DNA of 64,000 nt from DASUAL01 sp035763805 (GCA_035763805.1 DASUAL010000039.1:25270-89269), one strand, 5' to 3'; numbered from the stretch's first letter, positions 52,331-63,864 are shown. Notes: generated from the letters alone by a model not told the origin. Made by a program: numbers and translations.

Positions 52331-53599
52331 CTATCCGGCTCTCACCCACCTCACTATTTCCCCAAGACTCGGTCGCTTCCCCGTCATCAGAATCCCGACT
52401 CTGTAGATCCGCGCCGCCACCCAAGTCACAACGACGATCCCTAGTACGAGCAGCACAAGCGATGCGACCAGCTCGTTCGGCCCCACGCTTCCGGCCGCCC
52501 ACCGCACCGGCATCGCGATCGGCGCCGTGAATGGGATCAGCGATAGCGCCACCGCGTACCCCGAGCCCGGGTCGTTCGCCAATGCGAATACCGACAGGTA
52601 CGCGATCATCAACAGGAACATCACGGGCTGCTGCGCCTGGCGCGCCTCCTGCTCGTTCGATGACATCGCGCCCACCGCAGCGAACATGGCGGAATAGAGG
52701 AAGAACCCGCCGAGGAAGTACGCGAGAAAGACAGCGACCGTCGTGGCCGCGACGTGCGGCAACTGCAACGCGACCTGCTGGGTGGCGGCGTCCTCCGGTC
52801 CGAGATTCCCCAGGAGCGCGGCACGCTGCGTGAGCACGAGGCGTCCCCCCACTCCCCAGATCACGAACTGAAAGATCGACACCGCCCCCACGCCCACGAC
52901 CTTGCCGAGCATCAGCTGGAACGGCTTGAGCGATGATACGAGGACCTCGACGATGCGTGTCGTCTTCTCCTCCAGCACGGAGCTCATCACGTTCACCCCG
53001 TACACCGCGATCACGACGAACAGCACGATCGACATGACGTAGGCGAGCCAGAAGGATTGCGCCGAGCTCTCCCCCGTGGTCTTGAACCCCGAGATCTTCT
53101 TCGTCGCGAGATTGACGCTGATCTGCGCCCGGCTTACGGTGCGCGGATCCACGCCGGCGCGCTCGAGCCGCGCGTTCACTGCTAGCCGGCCGAGCACGCC
53201 TCGCAGCTCGTCGATGTCTCGGAACGACGAAATATTCGACGCGCGGTATTCAGCCGCTCCGCCCTCCACCGTCGTGTCGCTGACGATGAGGAACCCGTGC
53301 AGCCGGTTGGCGCCGACCTCGCTGGTCAGCGAATCGAGCAGCCCGGCGCGCGGCGGTGTCCGGGCCACGATCCAGAATGTCCGGCCCCGCATGAGGGTGT
53401 CCGCGACGCGCGCCCCGAACCCCGTGTTGGTGCCGTCCACGACCACGATGCGCTTCGCGCCGCCCGAGGCCGCGAGCCGAAGCGGGATGATGATGATCGC
53501 GCCGAAGAACACGGGCCCCAGCACGGCCGAGATCCAAAACCACCTGCTCCGGATCCGCTCGACGAACTCGCGCCGTACCACGGCCCAAACCTTACGCAT
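52331..53599 (-). CDS. ABC-2 type transporter permease (NatB-like)
   Basis: A 422-residue permease with an N-terminal helix (WFWISAVLGPVFFGAIIIIP), a large extracytoplasmic loop of about 150 residues, and then five helices (for example SFWLAYVMSIVLFVVIAVYG and VAVFLAYFLGGFFLYSAMF). The topology matches NatB/YhaP-type sodium or drug exporters, in which the single permease works as a homodimer with the ATPase. Its ATG overlaps the ATPase stop by 8 bases. The substrate is unknown. Confidence 0.88.
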   Translation of the reverse strand: MRKVWAVVRREFVERIRSRWFWISAVLGPVFFGAIIIIPLRLAASGGAKRIVVVDGTNTGFGARVADTLMRGRTFWIVARTPPRAGLLDSLTSEVGANRLHGFLIVSDTTVEGGAAEYRASNISSFRDIDELRGVLGRLAVNARLERAGVDPRTVSRAQISVNLATKKISGFKTTGESSAQSFWLAYVMSIVLFVVIAVYGVNVMSSVLEEKTTRIVEVLVSSLKPFQLMLGKVVGVGAVSIFQFVIWGVGGRLVLTQRAALLGNLGPEDAATQQVALQLPHVAATTVAVFLAYFLGGFFLYSAMFAAVGAMSSNEQEARQAQQPVMFLLMIAYLSVFALANDPGSGYAVALSLIPFTAPIAMPVRWAAGSVGPNELVASLVLLVLGIVVVTWVAARIYRVGILMTGKRPSLGEIVRWVRAG

Positions 53600-54560
53600 C
53601 CGGCCGTGCCTCGGCCCGGGCCGCGTCGGGACCCACGAGGTCGATGAAGATCTTGTTGAGCGACGGCTCCTCGAGCTCGAACTTGGCGAGCCGCGCCCCC
53701 GACGCGACGAGCGCCTGCAGGATCTGCTGCGGGTCGGCGCCGGGTGCGAGCTCCAGCTCGGCGTACTGGCCGTAGTCGTCGGCCTTCTTCACAAGTCGTG
53801 TGTCGGCAAAGACTTGTGCCGCAGCCCCTGAACTGCCGTCGAACCCGATGATCAGATGCTGTCCGCCGTGTGTCCGCTTGATGTCGCCAAGCGCGCCGTC
53901 CACGACCTTCCTTCCCCGCGCGATGATGCACAGCTGGTCGCACAGCTTCTCCGCCTGCTCCATGATGTGGGTCGAAAAGAGCAGGGTGACCCCGCGGCGC
54001 CGCAGCTCGAGCACCGTATCCTTCAGCACTTGCGCGTTGACCGGATCGAGCCCCGCGAACGGCTCGTCCAGGATCACGAGCTCCGGCTCGTGCAGCAAGG
54101 TGGCGATGAACTGAACCTTCTGCTGCATCCCCTTTGACAGCTCGTCGATCCGCCGCAGTCGCCAGTCAGCGAGCCCGAGCCGCTCGAGCCACGCGAGCCC
54201 TTTCGCCCGCGCGACACGCCGCTCGACACCCTTCATTTCCGCGAGAAACACGAGCACGTCCAAGACCCGCATCTTGCGGTACAGGCCGCGCTCCTCGGGG
54301 AGGTAGCCGATCCGTGCGGTCTGCGTTCGCCCGCCGCCGCACTCGCCGAACAGCCGTACGGTTCCCTCGTCCGGCTCGATGATGTCCATGATCATGCGGA
54401 TCGAGGTGGTCTTCCCGGCGCCGTTGGGTCCCAGCAAGCCGAAGATGACCCCGGGCTGCACAGCGAGGGCCAGCCCGTCCACTGCCGTGTGGCCGGCGAA
54501 CCGCTTGGTGACGCGGTCGAGAACGACAATCGGTGCGGGGGCGGGGGCGGGGGCGGGCAC
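53592..54560 (-). CDS. ABC transporter ATP-binding protein (NatA-like)
   Basis: A 322-residue ATPase with Walker A GLLGPNGAGKTTS, the signature region DELSKGMQQKVQ and Walker B LVILDEPFAGLDP, then the extra C-terminal domain of NatA-type subunits. The GTG at 54560 was chosen because family similarity starts at APIVVLDRVTKRF. The first ten residues are a (Pro-Ala) run encoded by a G-rich hexamer repeat and may vary in length. It pairs with the overlapping permease downstream and follows sufU by 56 bases. Confidence 0.9.
   Translation of the reverse strand: MPAPAPAPAPIVVLDRVTKRFAGHTAVDGLALAVQPGVIFGLLGPNGAGKTTSIRMIMDIIEPDEGTVRLFGECGGGRTQTARIGYLPEERGLYRKMRVLDVLVFLAEMKGVERRVARAKGLAWLERLGLADWRLRRIDELSKGMQQKVQFIATLLHEPELVILDEPFAGLDPVNAQVLKDTVLELRRRGVTLLFSTHIMEQAEKLCDQLCIIARGRKVVDGALGDIKRTHGGQHLIIGFDGSSGAAAQVFADTRLVKKADDYGQYAELELAPGADPQQILQALVASGARLAKFELEEPSLNKIFIDLVGPDAARAEARPDA
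54534..54558. repeat. GGGGGC hexamer microsatellite at the 5' end of the ABC ATPase gene
   Basis: Four consecutive copies of a G-rich hexamer begin directly inside the start of the ATPase gene. In the reading frame they encode alternating Pro and Ala. Because the unit is six bases, changes in copy number would lengthen or shorten the N-terminus without breaking the frame. Confidence 0.65.
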
Positions 54561-54616
54561 GGCGAAGGCTAATCTCCAGCGGAGGAGGGGAAGAGGGAAG
54601 GGGACGCGCTCGGCGC

Positions 54617-55060
54617 CTACGTCTTCACGGCATCGGTCAGCGCATTCCAGGGCAGAAGCGCGCACTTGATGCGCACCGGGAACTTGGACACACCGGCGAG
54701 CGCGCGCAGCTCGCCCAGCGCCTTGTCCCGCGCCGCCGCGTCGTCCCCCTGCATCATCGCGCTCATGCGCTCGGCCAGGGCGACCGCCTGTGGAATGGAC
54801 TTGTCCTTCAGGAGCTGAGTCATCATCGACGCCGACGCCTGGCTGATGGAGCAGCCTCGGCCGATGAAGCGCGCGTCCTTGATCACGTCGCCGTCGACCC
54901 GCAGCTGCAGGTCGATCTCGTCGCCGCACAGCGGATTGTTGAGCGACACCGTGTGCGTCGCGTCATCGAGCGTCCCCTTGTTGCGAGGACGCCGGTAGTG
55001 ATCGAGAATCAGCTCCTGATAGAGCGCACTGAGCCTGGGCTCAGGCGGGGACGTATCCAA
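54617..55060 (-). CDS. sufU: SUF system Fe-S scaffold/sulfur-transfer protein SufU
   Basis: A 147-residue SufU-type protein with YQELILDHYRRPRNKGTLDD, the first Cys and Asp in NPLCGDEI, the second Cys in GCSISQASASMM, the SufU-specific insertion and the last Cys in RIKCALLPW. These are the zinc-binding and sulfur-accepting residues that let it take persulfide from SufS. The TTG at 55060 is used because GGAG lies six bases upstream and the family starts there; the overlap with sufS is 20 bases. It is the last gene of the suf run. Confidence 0.9.
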   Translation of the reverse strand: MDTSPPEPRLSALYQELILDHYRRPRNKGTLDDATHTVSLNNPLCGDEIDLQLRVDGDVIKDARFIGRGCSISQASASMMTQLLKDKSIPQAVALAERMSAMMQGDDAAARDKALGELRALAGVSKFPVRIKCALLPWNALTDAVKT

Positions 55061-56270
55061 ACAGGGCTCCGGCCTTGACGAGCGAGCCGGCGAGGGCCTC
55101 GACGTCCTCAAGATCGTTGTAGATGTAAAACGACGCGCGCGCCGTTGCCGCCACGTTGAGCCGCCGCATCAGCGGCTGGGTGCAGTGGTGCCCGGCCCTG
55201 ATGCAGACGCCGTCCTGATCGAGGATGGTCGCGATGTCGTGCGGATGGATGTCGCCGTAGGTGAACGACACCACGCCGGCGCGGTGACCGCGCGGCCCGT
55301 ACACCGTCACACCCTCGATCCCCGTGAGCTTCTCGATCGCGGCCCGGGCGAGTGCTTGTTCGTGCTCGGCGATGCGGTCGGGGTCGATCCGCTCGAGGTA
55401 GTCGACCGCTGCGGCGAGTCCGACCGCGCCCTCCACGTTCGGCGTCCCAGCCTCGAACTTGTGCGGGATCATGTTGTAGGTGGAGTGATCGTCCCACACG
55501 CGCGAAATCATCTCGCCGCCCCCATGGTACGGCGGCATCGCCTCGAGCAACTCGGGCTTCGCCACGAGCGCGCCCGAGCCCATCGGTCCGAGCATCTTGT
55601 GACCCGACAAGGCGTAGAAGTCGCAGTCGAGCGCCTGGACGTCCACCTTGAGGTGCGGGGTGGACTGCGCCCCGTCCACCACCACCACCGCCCCGACTGC
55701 GTGCGCGAGCTTCGCGAGCTGCGCCGCCGGGTTCACCGTGCCGAGCGCATTCGAGACGTAGGGGAAGGCCACGATCTTGGGCCGCCGCTCGAGCGCCGCG
55801 CCGAAGTCCGATAAATCGATGCGGCCGTCCTCGGTGATCTCCACCATCCGGAGCGTCGCCCCCTTCTCCTGACACAGGATCTGCCACGGAACGAGGTTGG
55901 AGTGGTGGTCCATCGCCGTCACCACGACGGTGTCACCCGGTCGCACGTTGGCCCGGCCGTAGGACCCCGCGACCAGGTTGATCGCCTCCGTCGTGCCCCG
56001 CGTGAAGACGACCCCCTCCGTCGCCCACGCGTTGACGAAGCGCGCGATTCGCGCGCGCGCGCCTTCGTAGGCCTCCGTGGCCCGGATGGCGAGACCGTAC
56101 GCCCCGCGGTGCACGTTGGCGTTGGTCGTGCGATAGTACTCCTGGATGGCCGCGAGGACTGGCTCGGGCTTCTGGGTCGTCGCCGCATTGTCGAGGTACA
56201 CCAACCGGCGGCCGTTCTCCGGTCGCTCGAGCAGGGGGAAGTCGGCGCGGATCCGCGCGGCGTCGAGCAT
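55041..56270 (-). CDS. sufS: Cysteine desulfurase SufS
   Basis: PLP enzyme that releases sulfur from cysteine for Fe-S cluster assembly. The 409-residue sequence is a group II desulfurase: YLDNAATTQKP, NVHRGAYGLA, the PLP Lys in LSGHKMLGP and the catalytic Cys in IRAGHHCTQP. Its start overlaps the sufD stop by one base (TGATG), and sufU overlaps its end by 20 bases, so SufS and SufU are made together, as expected for a SufS-SufU sulfur relay. Confidence 0.96.
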   Translation of the reverse strand: MLDAARIRADFPLLERPENGRRLVYLDNAATTQKPEPVLAAIQEYYRTTNANVHRGAYGLAIRATEAYEGARARIARFVNAWATEGVVFTRGTTEAINLVAGSYGRANVRPGDTVVVTAMDHHSNLVPWQILCQEKGATLRMVEITEDGRIDLSDFGAALERRPKIVAFPYVSNALGTVNPAAQLAKLAHAVGAVVVVDGAQSTPHLKVDVQALDCDFYALSGHKMLGPMGSGALVAKPELLEAMPPYHGGGEMISRVWDDHSTYNMIPHKFEAGTPNVEGAVGLAAAVDYLERIDPDRIAEHEQALARAAIEKLTGIEGVTVYGPRGHRAGVVSFTYGDIHPHDIATILDQDGVCIRAGHHCTQPLMRRLNVAATARASFYIYNDLEDVEALAGSLVKAGALFGYVPA

Positions 56271-57576
56271 CAGGCGAGGCCGGCGCGCACCAGGCGGTCC
56301 AGGTGGTCTCGCAGGTCGGCGCGCTGCATGCGCCCGAGGATCTCGGCCGCGAACCCATAGGTCAGGAGACTCCGCGCCGTCTCGGGCGACAGGCCGCGGC
56401 TGCGGAGGTAGTGGACCGCGGTCTCATCGAGCGGCCCGACCGTCGAGCCGTGGGTGCACTTTACGTCGTCGGCGTAGATCTCGAGTTGGGGCTGGCTGTC
56501 CGCGCGCGCTTCAGTCGACAGGAGGAGGTTGTTGTTCGTCTGCTTCGAGTCGGTGCGCTGGGCGCCGGGCCGCACGATGATCCGGCCGTTGAACACCCCA
56601 TGGGCCCGCTGGTCGAGCACGCCGTTGAAGAACTCGTGACTCGCGCAGTGGGGCTTGGCGTGGTCGATGACCGTGTGGTGGTCCGCGTGCTGGGTCCGCC
56701 CGAGCAGGTAGAGACCGTTGAGAATCAGCTCGGCGCCGGCGCCGTCGAGCACCGTGTGGATGTCGTGTCTCGCGAGCAACCCGCCCAGGGTGACGGTATG
56801 CAGTCCGAGGAAGCTGTCCCGCCCCTGCTGCGAGTGCGTCGTGGCAACGTGGTAGGCCCGCCCGCCCTCGCGCTGTACGCGATAATACTCCGCCCGCGCG
56901 CCGTCGCCCACGACCACCTCCGTCACCGCGTTGGTCCAATAGACGCGGTCAGCAAGCGCAACGTAGCTCTCCACTACCACCGCCTGGGCCCCGGGCTCGA
57001 TCACGATGAGGCTCCGCGGGTGGGCCACGGTGGGCCCCTCGTTCCCCTGGGCCGTCGCGACGAACAGTACCTCGAGGGGTTGCTCGAGCACGGTCTGCGC
57101 CGGGACGTACACGAAAGCCCCGTCGGCGAGGAACGCGGTGTTGAGCGCCGCGAAGGCGCTCTCGCGCCAGCGGGCGTAGCCGGCGAGGTGCTGCCGCGCG
57201 AGCTCGCCGAGCGGGCCAACCTGGAGCGCCGCGGCCAGGCTGGTCACCTGCACGCCTGCGGGCAACCCGGCGGCCCACGACAACTCGGGCGCGAACTTCC
57301 CGTCGATGAACACAATCGTCGGGCCGGTGCCGAGCAGCAGCGGCTCGATGTCGCGCGGACTGGGGAGCGACGAGCGGGGACCAACGTGCGAGAGCTTGAA
57401 CCGCGTCTCCGCGATCGGCGCCACGCTCGTGAAGCGCCACTCCTCCTGCTTCATCGTCGGGAAGCCAAGCTCGGCGAAGCGGGTGATCGCGCCTTCGCGC
57501 ATTTCCTTGAGCCACGACGGGGCGCTGCCGGCGCCGTTGCCCGCAAACGCGCGGAAGTCCGCGACGTACTGTTCCG

Positions 57577-57580
<4 letters not shown>
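56270..57580 (-). CDS. sufD: Fe-S cluster assembly protein SufD
   Basis: A 436-residue SufBD-family protein that partners SufB and SufC. It shows the N-terminal helical part, the RSLIVIEPGAQAVVVESYVA beta-helix, GLYLLGRTQHADHHTVIDH and the C-terminal GFAAEILGRM. No nucleotide-binding site is expected. The start overlaps the sufC stop in ATGA, and its stop overlaps the sufS start. Confidence 0.94.
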
Positions 57581-58331
<751 letters not shown>

Positions 58332-58332
<1 letters not shown>

Positions 58333-59768
58333 TAACCGACGCTCCCTTCGAGACTGATGCCGAGCAGGCGCTGCGCCTCGACCGCGAACTCCATAGGCAA
58401 CTCCTTGAAGACTTCCTTGCAGAAGCCGTTGACGATCATCGAAACCGCGTCCTCCGCGGACAGACCCCGCTGCTTCGCGTAGAAGATCTGGTCCTCCCCG
58501 ATCTTCGACGTGGACGCCTCGTGCTCCATGATCGCGGTGCTGTTGCGCACGTCGATGTAGGGGAACGTGTGCGCCCCGCACCGGTCGCCGATCAGCATGG
58601 AGTCGCACTGTGAGTAGTTCCGCGCATGCTCCGCGCCCTTCATGATCTTCACGAGGCCGCGGTACGTGTTCTGCCCGCGGCCGGCCGAGATGCCCTTGGA
58701 CACGATGGTGGAGCGCGTGTTCTTCCCGAGATGGATCATCTTGGTGCCCGTGTCCGCCTGCTGGCGGTGGTTGGTCACGGCCACCGAGTAGAACTCGCCG
58801 ATGGAGTTGTCGCCCTGCAGGATGCACCCCGGATACTTCCAGGTAATGGCCGAGCCGGTCTCGACCTGGGTCCAGGAGATCTTCGAGTTCCTCCCCAGAC
58901 ACTTCCCGCGCTTGGTGACGAAGTTGAAGATCCCGCCCCGGCCCTCCTCGTCGCCCGGATACCAGTTCTGGATCGTCGAGTACTTGATCGTCGCGTCGTC
59001 CAGCGCGACAAGCTCGACCACCGCCGCGTGCAGCTGGTTCTCGTCCCGAACCGGCGCGGAGCAGCCTTCGAGGTAGCTCACGTAGCTCCCCTCGTCCGCG
59101 ATGATGAGCGTGCGCTCGAACTGCCCCGTGGACGACGCGTTGATCCGGAAGTAGGTGGACAGTTCGAGCGGGCAGCGCACACCCTTGGGGATGTAGGCGA
59201 ACGACCCGTCCGTAAAGACGGCGGAGTTCAACGCGGCGAAGAAGTTGTCGTTGTGGGGGACCACCGAACCCAGGTACTTCTGGACCAGTTCCGGGTGCTC
59301 GCGGATCGCCTCGGAGATCGCGCAGAAGATGATCCCCTGCCGAGCGAGCGTCTCCCGGAACGTGGTAGCGACCGAGACCGAGTCGAACACCGCGTCCACA
59401 GCCACGCCCGCGAGCCGCTTTCGCTCTTCGAGCGGAATACCCAGCTTCTCAAACGTCTCGAGCAGCTTGGGGTCGACCTGCTCAAGGCTCTCGAGCTTGG
59501 GCCGCTGCTTGGGCGCCGCGTAATAGCTGATCCCCTGATAGTCGATCGGCCCGTACGTCACGTTCGGCCAGTGGGGCTCGGTCATCTTGAGCCAGTTGCG
59601 GTAGGCCCGCAGCCGCCACTCGAGCATCCACTCCGGCTCAGCCTTCTTGGCCGAGATGACCCGGATGATGTCCTCGCTCAAGCCGGGCGGGACGACCTCG
59701 GCTTCGATGTCGGTGACGAACCCGTACTTATAGGGTTGCAGGACCTGGGCTTCGATGCCGCTGCTCAT
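58332..59768 (-). CDS. sufB: Fe-S cluster assembly protein SufB
   Basis: The 478-residue main scaffold subunit, with conserved YKYGFVTDIEAEVVPPGL near the start, PIDYQGISYYAAP, VRCPLELSTYFRIN, SYVSYLEGCSAP, and GDRCGAHTFPYIDVRN including conserved Cys. SufB binds the nascent cluster with SufC and SufD. The ATG overlaps the SufR-like regulator stop in ATGA, so regulator and scaffold are coupled. Confidence 0.97.
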
Positions 59769-60436
59769 GCAGGCTCCCCCTCCCCTGGCGGCCGCGCGCC
59801 GAACGTAATCGAGTACTCGCAGGCGTTGCAGCCGCTCGCGATGTGGCTGCGCCGCTCGACCGCCGCTCCGAGCACGTCCCGCAGGAACCTTTCCTCCGCG
59901 GCGCACACCTCCGGGAACCGCTCCGCCACGGCGCGGATGGCGCAGTTGTGCTCGGCCAATCGGAAGCCGCCGGCGGACTGCTGCCACTCGGCCATGTAGC
60001 CCTGCTCGTTCATCAACCTGGTCACGAGATCCACGCGCTCCGACTCACCGGCGCCGTCGAGCTGCGCCAACACCTTGCGAGTGAGCTCGCGATAGTGGTC
60101 CTCGAACAACTCGACCGCCGCCTGGCGGCCTGCCTTGTCCGCCACGCGCTCCAGCAGCTGGGTCAGCGTCTCTTCGTACGCGCGTGGGAACAGCGCTTCA
60201 CCAGCCTCGCTCAGCCGGTAGGCGTAGGTCGGCGCGCCAACGCCGCGTTGCTCGCGGCCGTACATGATCAGCGATTCGGCCTCGAGTTCTTTCAAATGGT
60301 GCCGGATGGCATTGGCGGAAACGCCGAGCTTCTCGGCGAGCAGCTTCGCGGTGAGTGGTTGACCGCGCTTGAGCTCGAGGAGGATGTCACCCCGAAGTCC
60401 TTTATGCGCCGCAAGATGCGGAGAGAGAGTTGCCAT
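59765..60436 (-). CDS. sufR: SufR-type Fe-S-sensing transcriptional regulator
   Basis: A 223-residue protein with an N-terminal winged helix (RGDILLELKRGQPLTAKLLAEKLGVSANAIRHHLKEL) and a C-terminal Cys cluster: one Cys in EHNCAI, another in PEVCAAEE and a Cys pair in SGCNACEY. SufR homologues bind a [4Fe-4S] cluster there and repress the suf operon when clusters are plentiful. It is first in the operon and closely follows a strong promoter, so it very likely controls its own transcription and that of sufBCDSU. Confidence 0.9.
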   Translation of the reverse strand: MATLSPHLAAHKGLRGDILLELKRGQPLTAKLLAEKLGVSANAIRHHLKELEAESLIMYGREQRGVGAPTYAYRLSEAGEALFPRAYEETLTQLLERVADKAGRQAAVELFEDHYRELTRKVLAQLDGAGESERVDLVTRLMNEQGYMAEWQQSAGGFRLAEHNCAIRAVAERFPEVCAAEERFLRDVLGAAVERRSHIASGCNACEYSITFGARPPGEGEPA

Positions 60437-60447
60437 ACAGGCAGCGA

Positions 60448-60476
60448 ATCCTAAGTCCTATGCTCGGGATTGTCAA
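60448..60476 (-). promoter_or_regulatory. Sigma-70-type promoter of the suf operon
   Basis: On the minus strand a perfect TTGACA -35 (60476-60471) is followed at exactly 17 bases by TAGGAT (60453-60448). The sufR ATG lies only 11 bases beyond the -10 box, so the predicted transcript has a leader of about 5 bases and no room for a ribosome-binding site. A direct repeat TAGGA-CT-TAGGA overlaps the -10 and could be the SufR operator. The remainder of the 430-base gap up to 60867 shows nothing I can identify. Confidence 0.75.
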
Positions 60477-60867
60477 CTAAACCAAAGGACATTGGTGCGA
60501 ATTCGTAAGTGGCTGTCAGCACACAGCTTCCAGCCGCACCCCGATTCGCGTTGCGGACGACCTGTTTCGGCGTCCCCGGGGCGGTTCGGGTGAGTCGATT
60601 ACCGCGGCTCGTCCACGCCGACGGCGACGGGCTGAACCTGGCCCGAACATGGCTTCATCGCCGATGACGGCCTGGCCGCGTGACAGGGTGGGACCCCGGC
60701 CAGGCCGTGGGTACGCCGATACGCCTCGAACCAGGCGCTCCACGGCGACGGGACGTGGGGGACGGCGCCCGGCCATACCCCACCGCTCCCAGGGCCGGGC
60801 GAGAGCCACACCGGCGCCACGTCAACGCGAGTTGCACCCCGGCGCCAAACCCCCAAATTGGCGGCCC

Positions 60868-61416
60868 ATGGCGGTACGGCGCATTCGCCAACTGGGCGAT
60901 CCCATCCTGCGGGCCCGCTGCGAGCGGGTCCAGAATCCGAAGTCGGCCGCTACGCGGCTCATTGCAGACGACCTGCGAGATACGCTGCGTGCGGCCAAGA
61001 AGAGGTATAGGATGGGCCGGGCCATGGCCGCGTCCCAGATCGGCGCGCCGGTGCGGATCGTATTCGTCGAGGTCGACAAGCAGCGCTGGACGATGATCAA
61101 CCCGGAGATCACGGATGTCGGTCCGGACGACTTCCTCGTCTGGGACGACTGTTTCTCCTTTCCCAACCTGTACGTGCGCGTCAGCCGCGCTTACGCGGCC
61201 ACGCTCAACTACACCGATGTGAAGGGCAAGGACCACACGATGCAGCTCGAGGGACCGATGGCCGAGCTGCTCCAGCACGAGATCGACCACCTCGACGGGA
61301 TCCTCGCGCTCGACCGAGCTTCCGGCCTCGATCCGTTCGCGTTCCGGTCTGAGTGGGAGAAGGTCCACGACCCGTCGGAGCGCTACGGTCAGCCCAAGCC
61401 GCGGGATCTGATCTGA
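60868..61416 (+). CDS. Peptide deformylase homologue
   Basis: A 182-residue deformylase-fold protein that should remove the formyl group from nascent peptides. The metal motif QHEIDHLDG (HExxH) and the Cys of motif 2 (WDDCFSFP) are present, but motif 1 reads GRAMAASQIG in place of the usual G-x-G-x-A-A-x-Q, and motif 2 lacks the typical EGCLS sequence. It may be a type 2 or 3 deformylase rather than the housekeeping enzyme. The ATG is the first start with family similarity. It is monocistronic in this window. Confidence 0.8.
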   Translation: MAVRRIRQLGDPILRARCERVQNPKSAATRLIADDLRDTLRAAKKRYRMGRAMAASQIGAPVRIVFVEVDKQRWTMINPEITDVGPDDFLVWDDCFSFPNLYVRVSRAYAATLNYTDVKGKDHTMQLEGPMAELLQHEIDHLDGILALDRASGLDPFAFRSEWEKVHDPSERYGQPKPRDLI

Positions 61417-61428
61417 GACCGGACGCCG

Positions 61429-62003
61429 TCAGTCAGGCGCCTGGGCCAGTCCGACCCCACGTGCTGCGCGGGCTCCCCGCCACGCCGTGAGCAGGAAGTA
61501 GCCCGCGCCAGCCGCGACCGCGCACTGCGGCTCCTGGCACCAGGTGGGGTACCACCCCTTGTGGTCGTCCCTGAAAAACAAACCCAGAATGTCGGTTGGC
61601 ATCCGGCACCAGCGGGCGTGCTCCGGCGTAGCGCGGCTGCGGCGCCCATGGCCGGCGCCACGAGACTCGCGAACACCGCCAGGAGGTAGATCGCGAACGC
61701 CGGGAAGGGGTCCTTCACTAGCGTCCTCACGTCGGCATCGGTCCGCCGCAGGCTGTGCAGCCGGTCGGCCGTCAAGCCGACCAGCGAGACGAGCGGCCAC
61801 CAGAAGCCGTGGCGAACGGCGCAGACCCGACGCCCCAAAGGAGGACTCCCTGCGCAATCGTCCTCCGGGTGATAAACGCGCCGAGCAACGCGAACCCCTC
61901 GAGCTCCATGAGGAGCGTGAGCCGGGCAAATCCCTGGAAACCCGCGACGCTCCCGACGCCGTTGAGCGTCCAGGCGGTGAGATACGCCGGGCTTGAACGT
62001 CAC
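61429..62003 (-). pseudogene. Frameshifted multi-helix membrane-protein gene
   Basis: Minus-strand translation gives coherent membrane-protein segments in different frames: YLTAWTLNGVGSVAGFQGF and ALLGAFITRRTIAQGVLLWG near 61990-61850, then FWWPLVSLVGLTADRL and FAIYLLAVFASLVAPAM near 61800-61660, then ILGLFFRDDHKGWYP up to the stop near 61429. A GTG at 62003 would begin VTFKP and needs one more frame change. At least two, probably three, shifts are required. I do not recognise the family. It could be a decayed gene or a place with sequence errors. Confidence 0.6.
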
Positions 62004-62079
62004 GAAACGGCTGCAAGTGTGAATGCTCCCCGGGTTCGTGCGACGTGGCGTGGTGGCGACGTGGCGTCTAGATTCACCT

Positions 62080-62168
62080 TCGACAGGGGTGCCCGCCAGT
62101 AGCACACGCGCGGCGGGCTGAGATCACACCCTTTGAACCTGATCCGGCTAGCACCGGCGAAGGGAGTC
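62080..62168 (+). promoter_or_regulatory. TPP riboswitch (THI element) controlling thiC
   Basis: The conserved thiamine-pyrophosphate aptamer segments are visible in order: AGGGGTGC, GGGCTGAGATCACACCC, TTTGAACCTGATCCGG, CTAGCACCGGCGAAGGGA. The closing stem pairs TCGAC (62080-62084) with GTCGA (62164-62168). The ribosome-binding sequence AGGGAG (62159-62164) lies in and next to the 3' strand of that stem, with the ATG eight bases after it, so ligand binding should block translation of thiC. Upstream, GTGGCG occurs three times at 8-base intervals (62045-62066), followed by a weak TAGATT that could be a -10 box. Confidence 0.95.
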
Positions 62169-62172
62169 GAGC

Positions 62173-63495
<1,323 letters not shown>

Positions 63496-63569
63496 ACCGG
63501 CAGGTGTCGTGTCGGAGTACTGTTCGCGTGCTCTCAGACCCACACGCCGGACCTGCCGGACCTCTGGCG

Positions 63570-63835
63570 CGACCGCTCTCGCGTTCAAACTGAAAACGAG
63601 CAGTCCGGATGTCGCTCGACCCGCCCCGGCGCGCGAGGTGCGAGATCACGAGTGCGCGATGAGTCACTCCCGGGGAGTCTTCCAGTCCGCCGAGTTCTAC
63701 GCGCTGCACATCACGCGGTCGATCACGGAAGCTGAAGGGCGAGGTCGTCCCTTTCCCCTGACCTGTCAGGTGTCGTGTCAGGATACTGTTCGCTTGCTGT
63801 CGGACCCATCCGCCGGGCCTCCGGTGCCAGCGCCC
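63570..63835 (+). repeat. Decayed tandem copy of the thiC 3' end and its flank (copy B)
   Basis: This segment aligns base by base with the 3' end of thiC from about 63290 and with the 60 bases after its stop, with many substitutions and small gaps. The stretch matching the Fe-S cluster codons (GCGGGCCGAAG region) is missing as a 24-base in-frame deletion, and the stop-flank motif CAGGTGTCGTGTC at 63501 recurs at 63767. It has no start codon or intact frame, so it is not a gene. Confidence 0.8.
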
Positions 63836-63864
63836 GGGGCACAAGGGCGCTGCCCGCCACCTCG

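Noticed and set aside
60480..60867. Possible tRNA or small RNA in the gap before the deformylase gene
   Set aside because: No cloverleaf with a T-loop GGTTCGAATCC-type sequence can be drawn and no promoter-terminator pair is seen.
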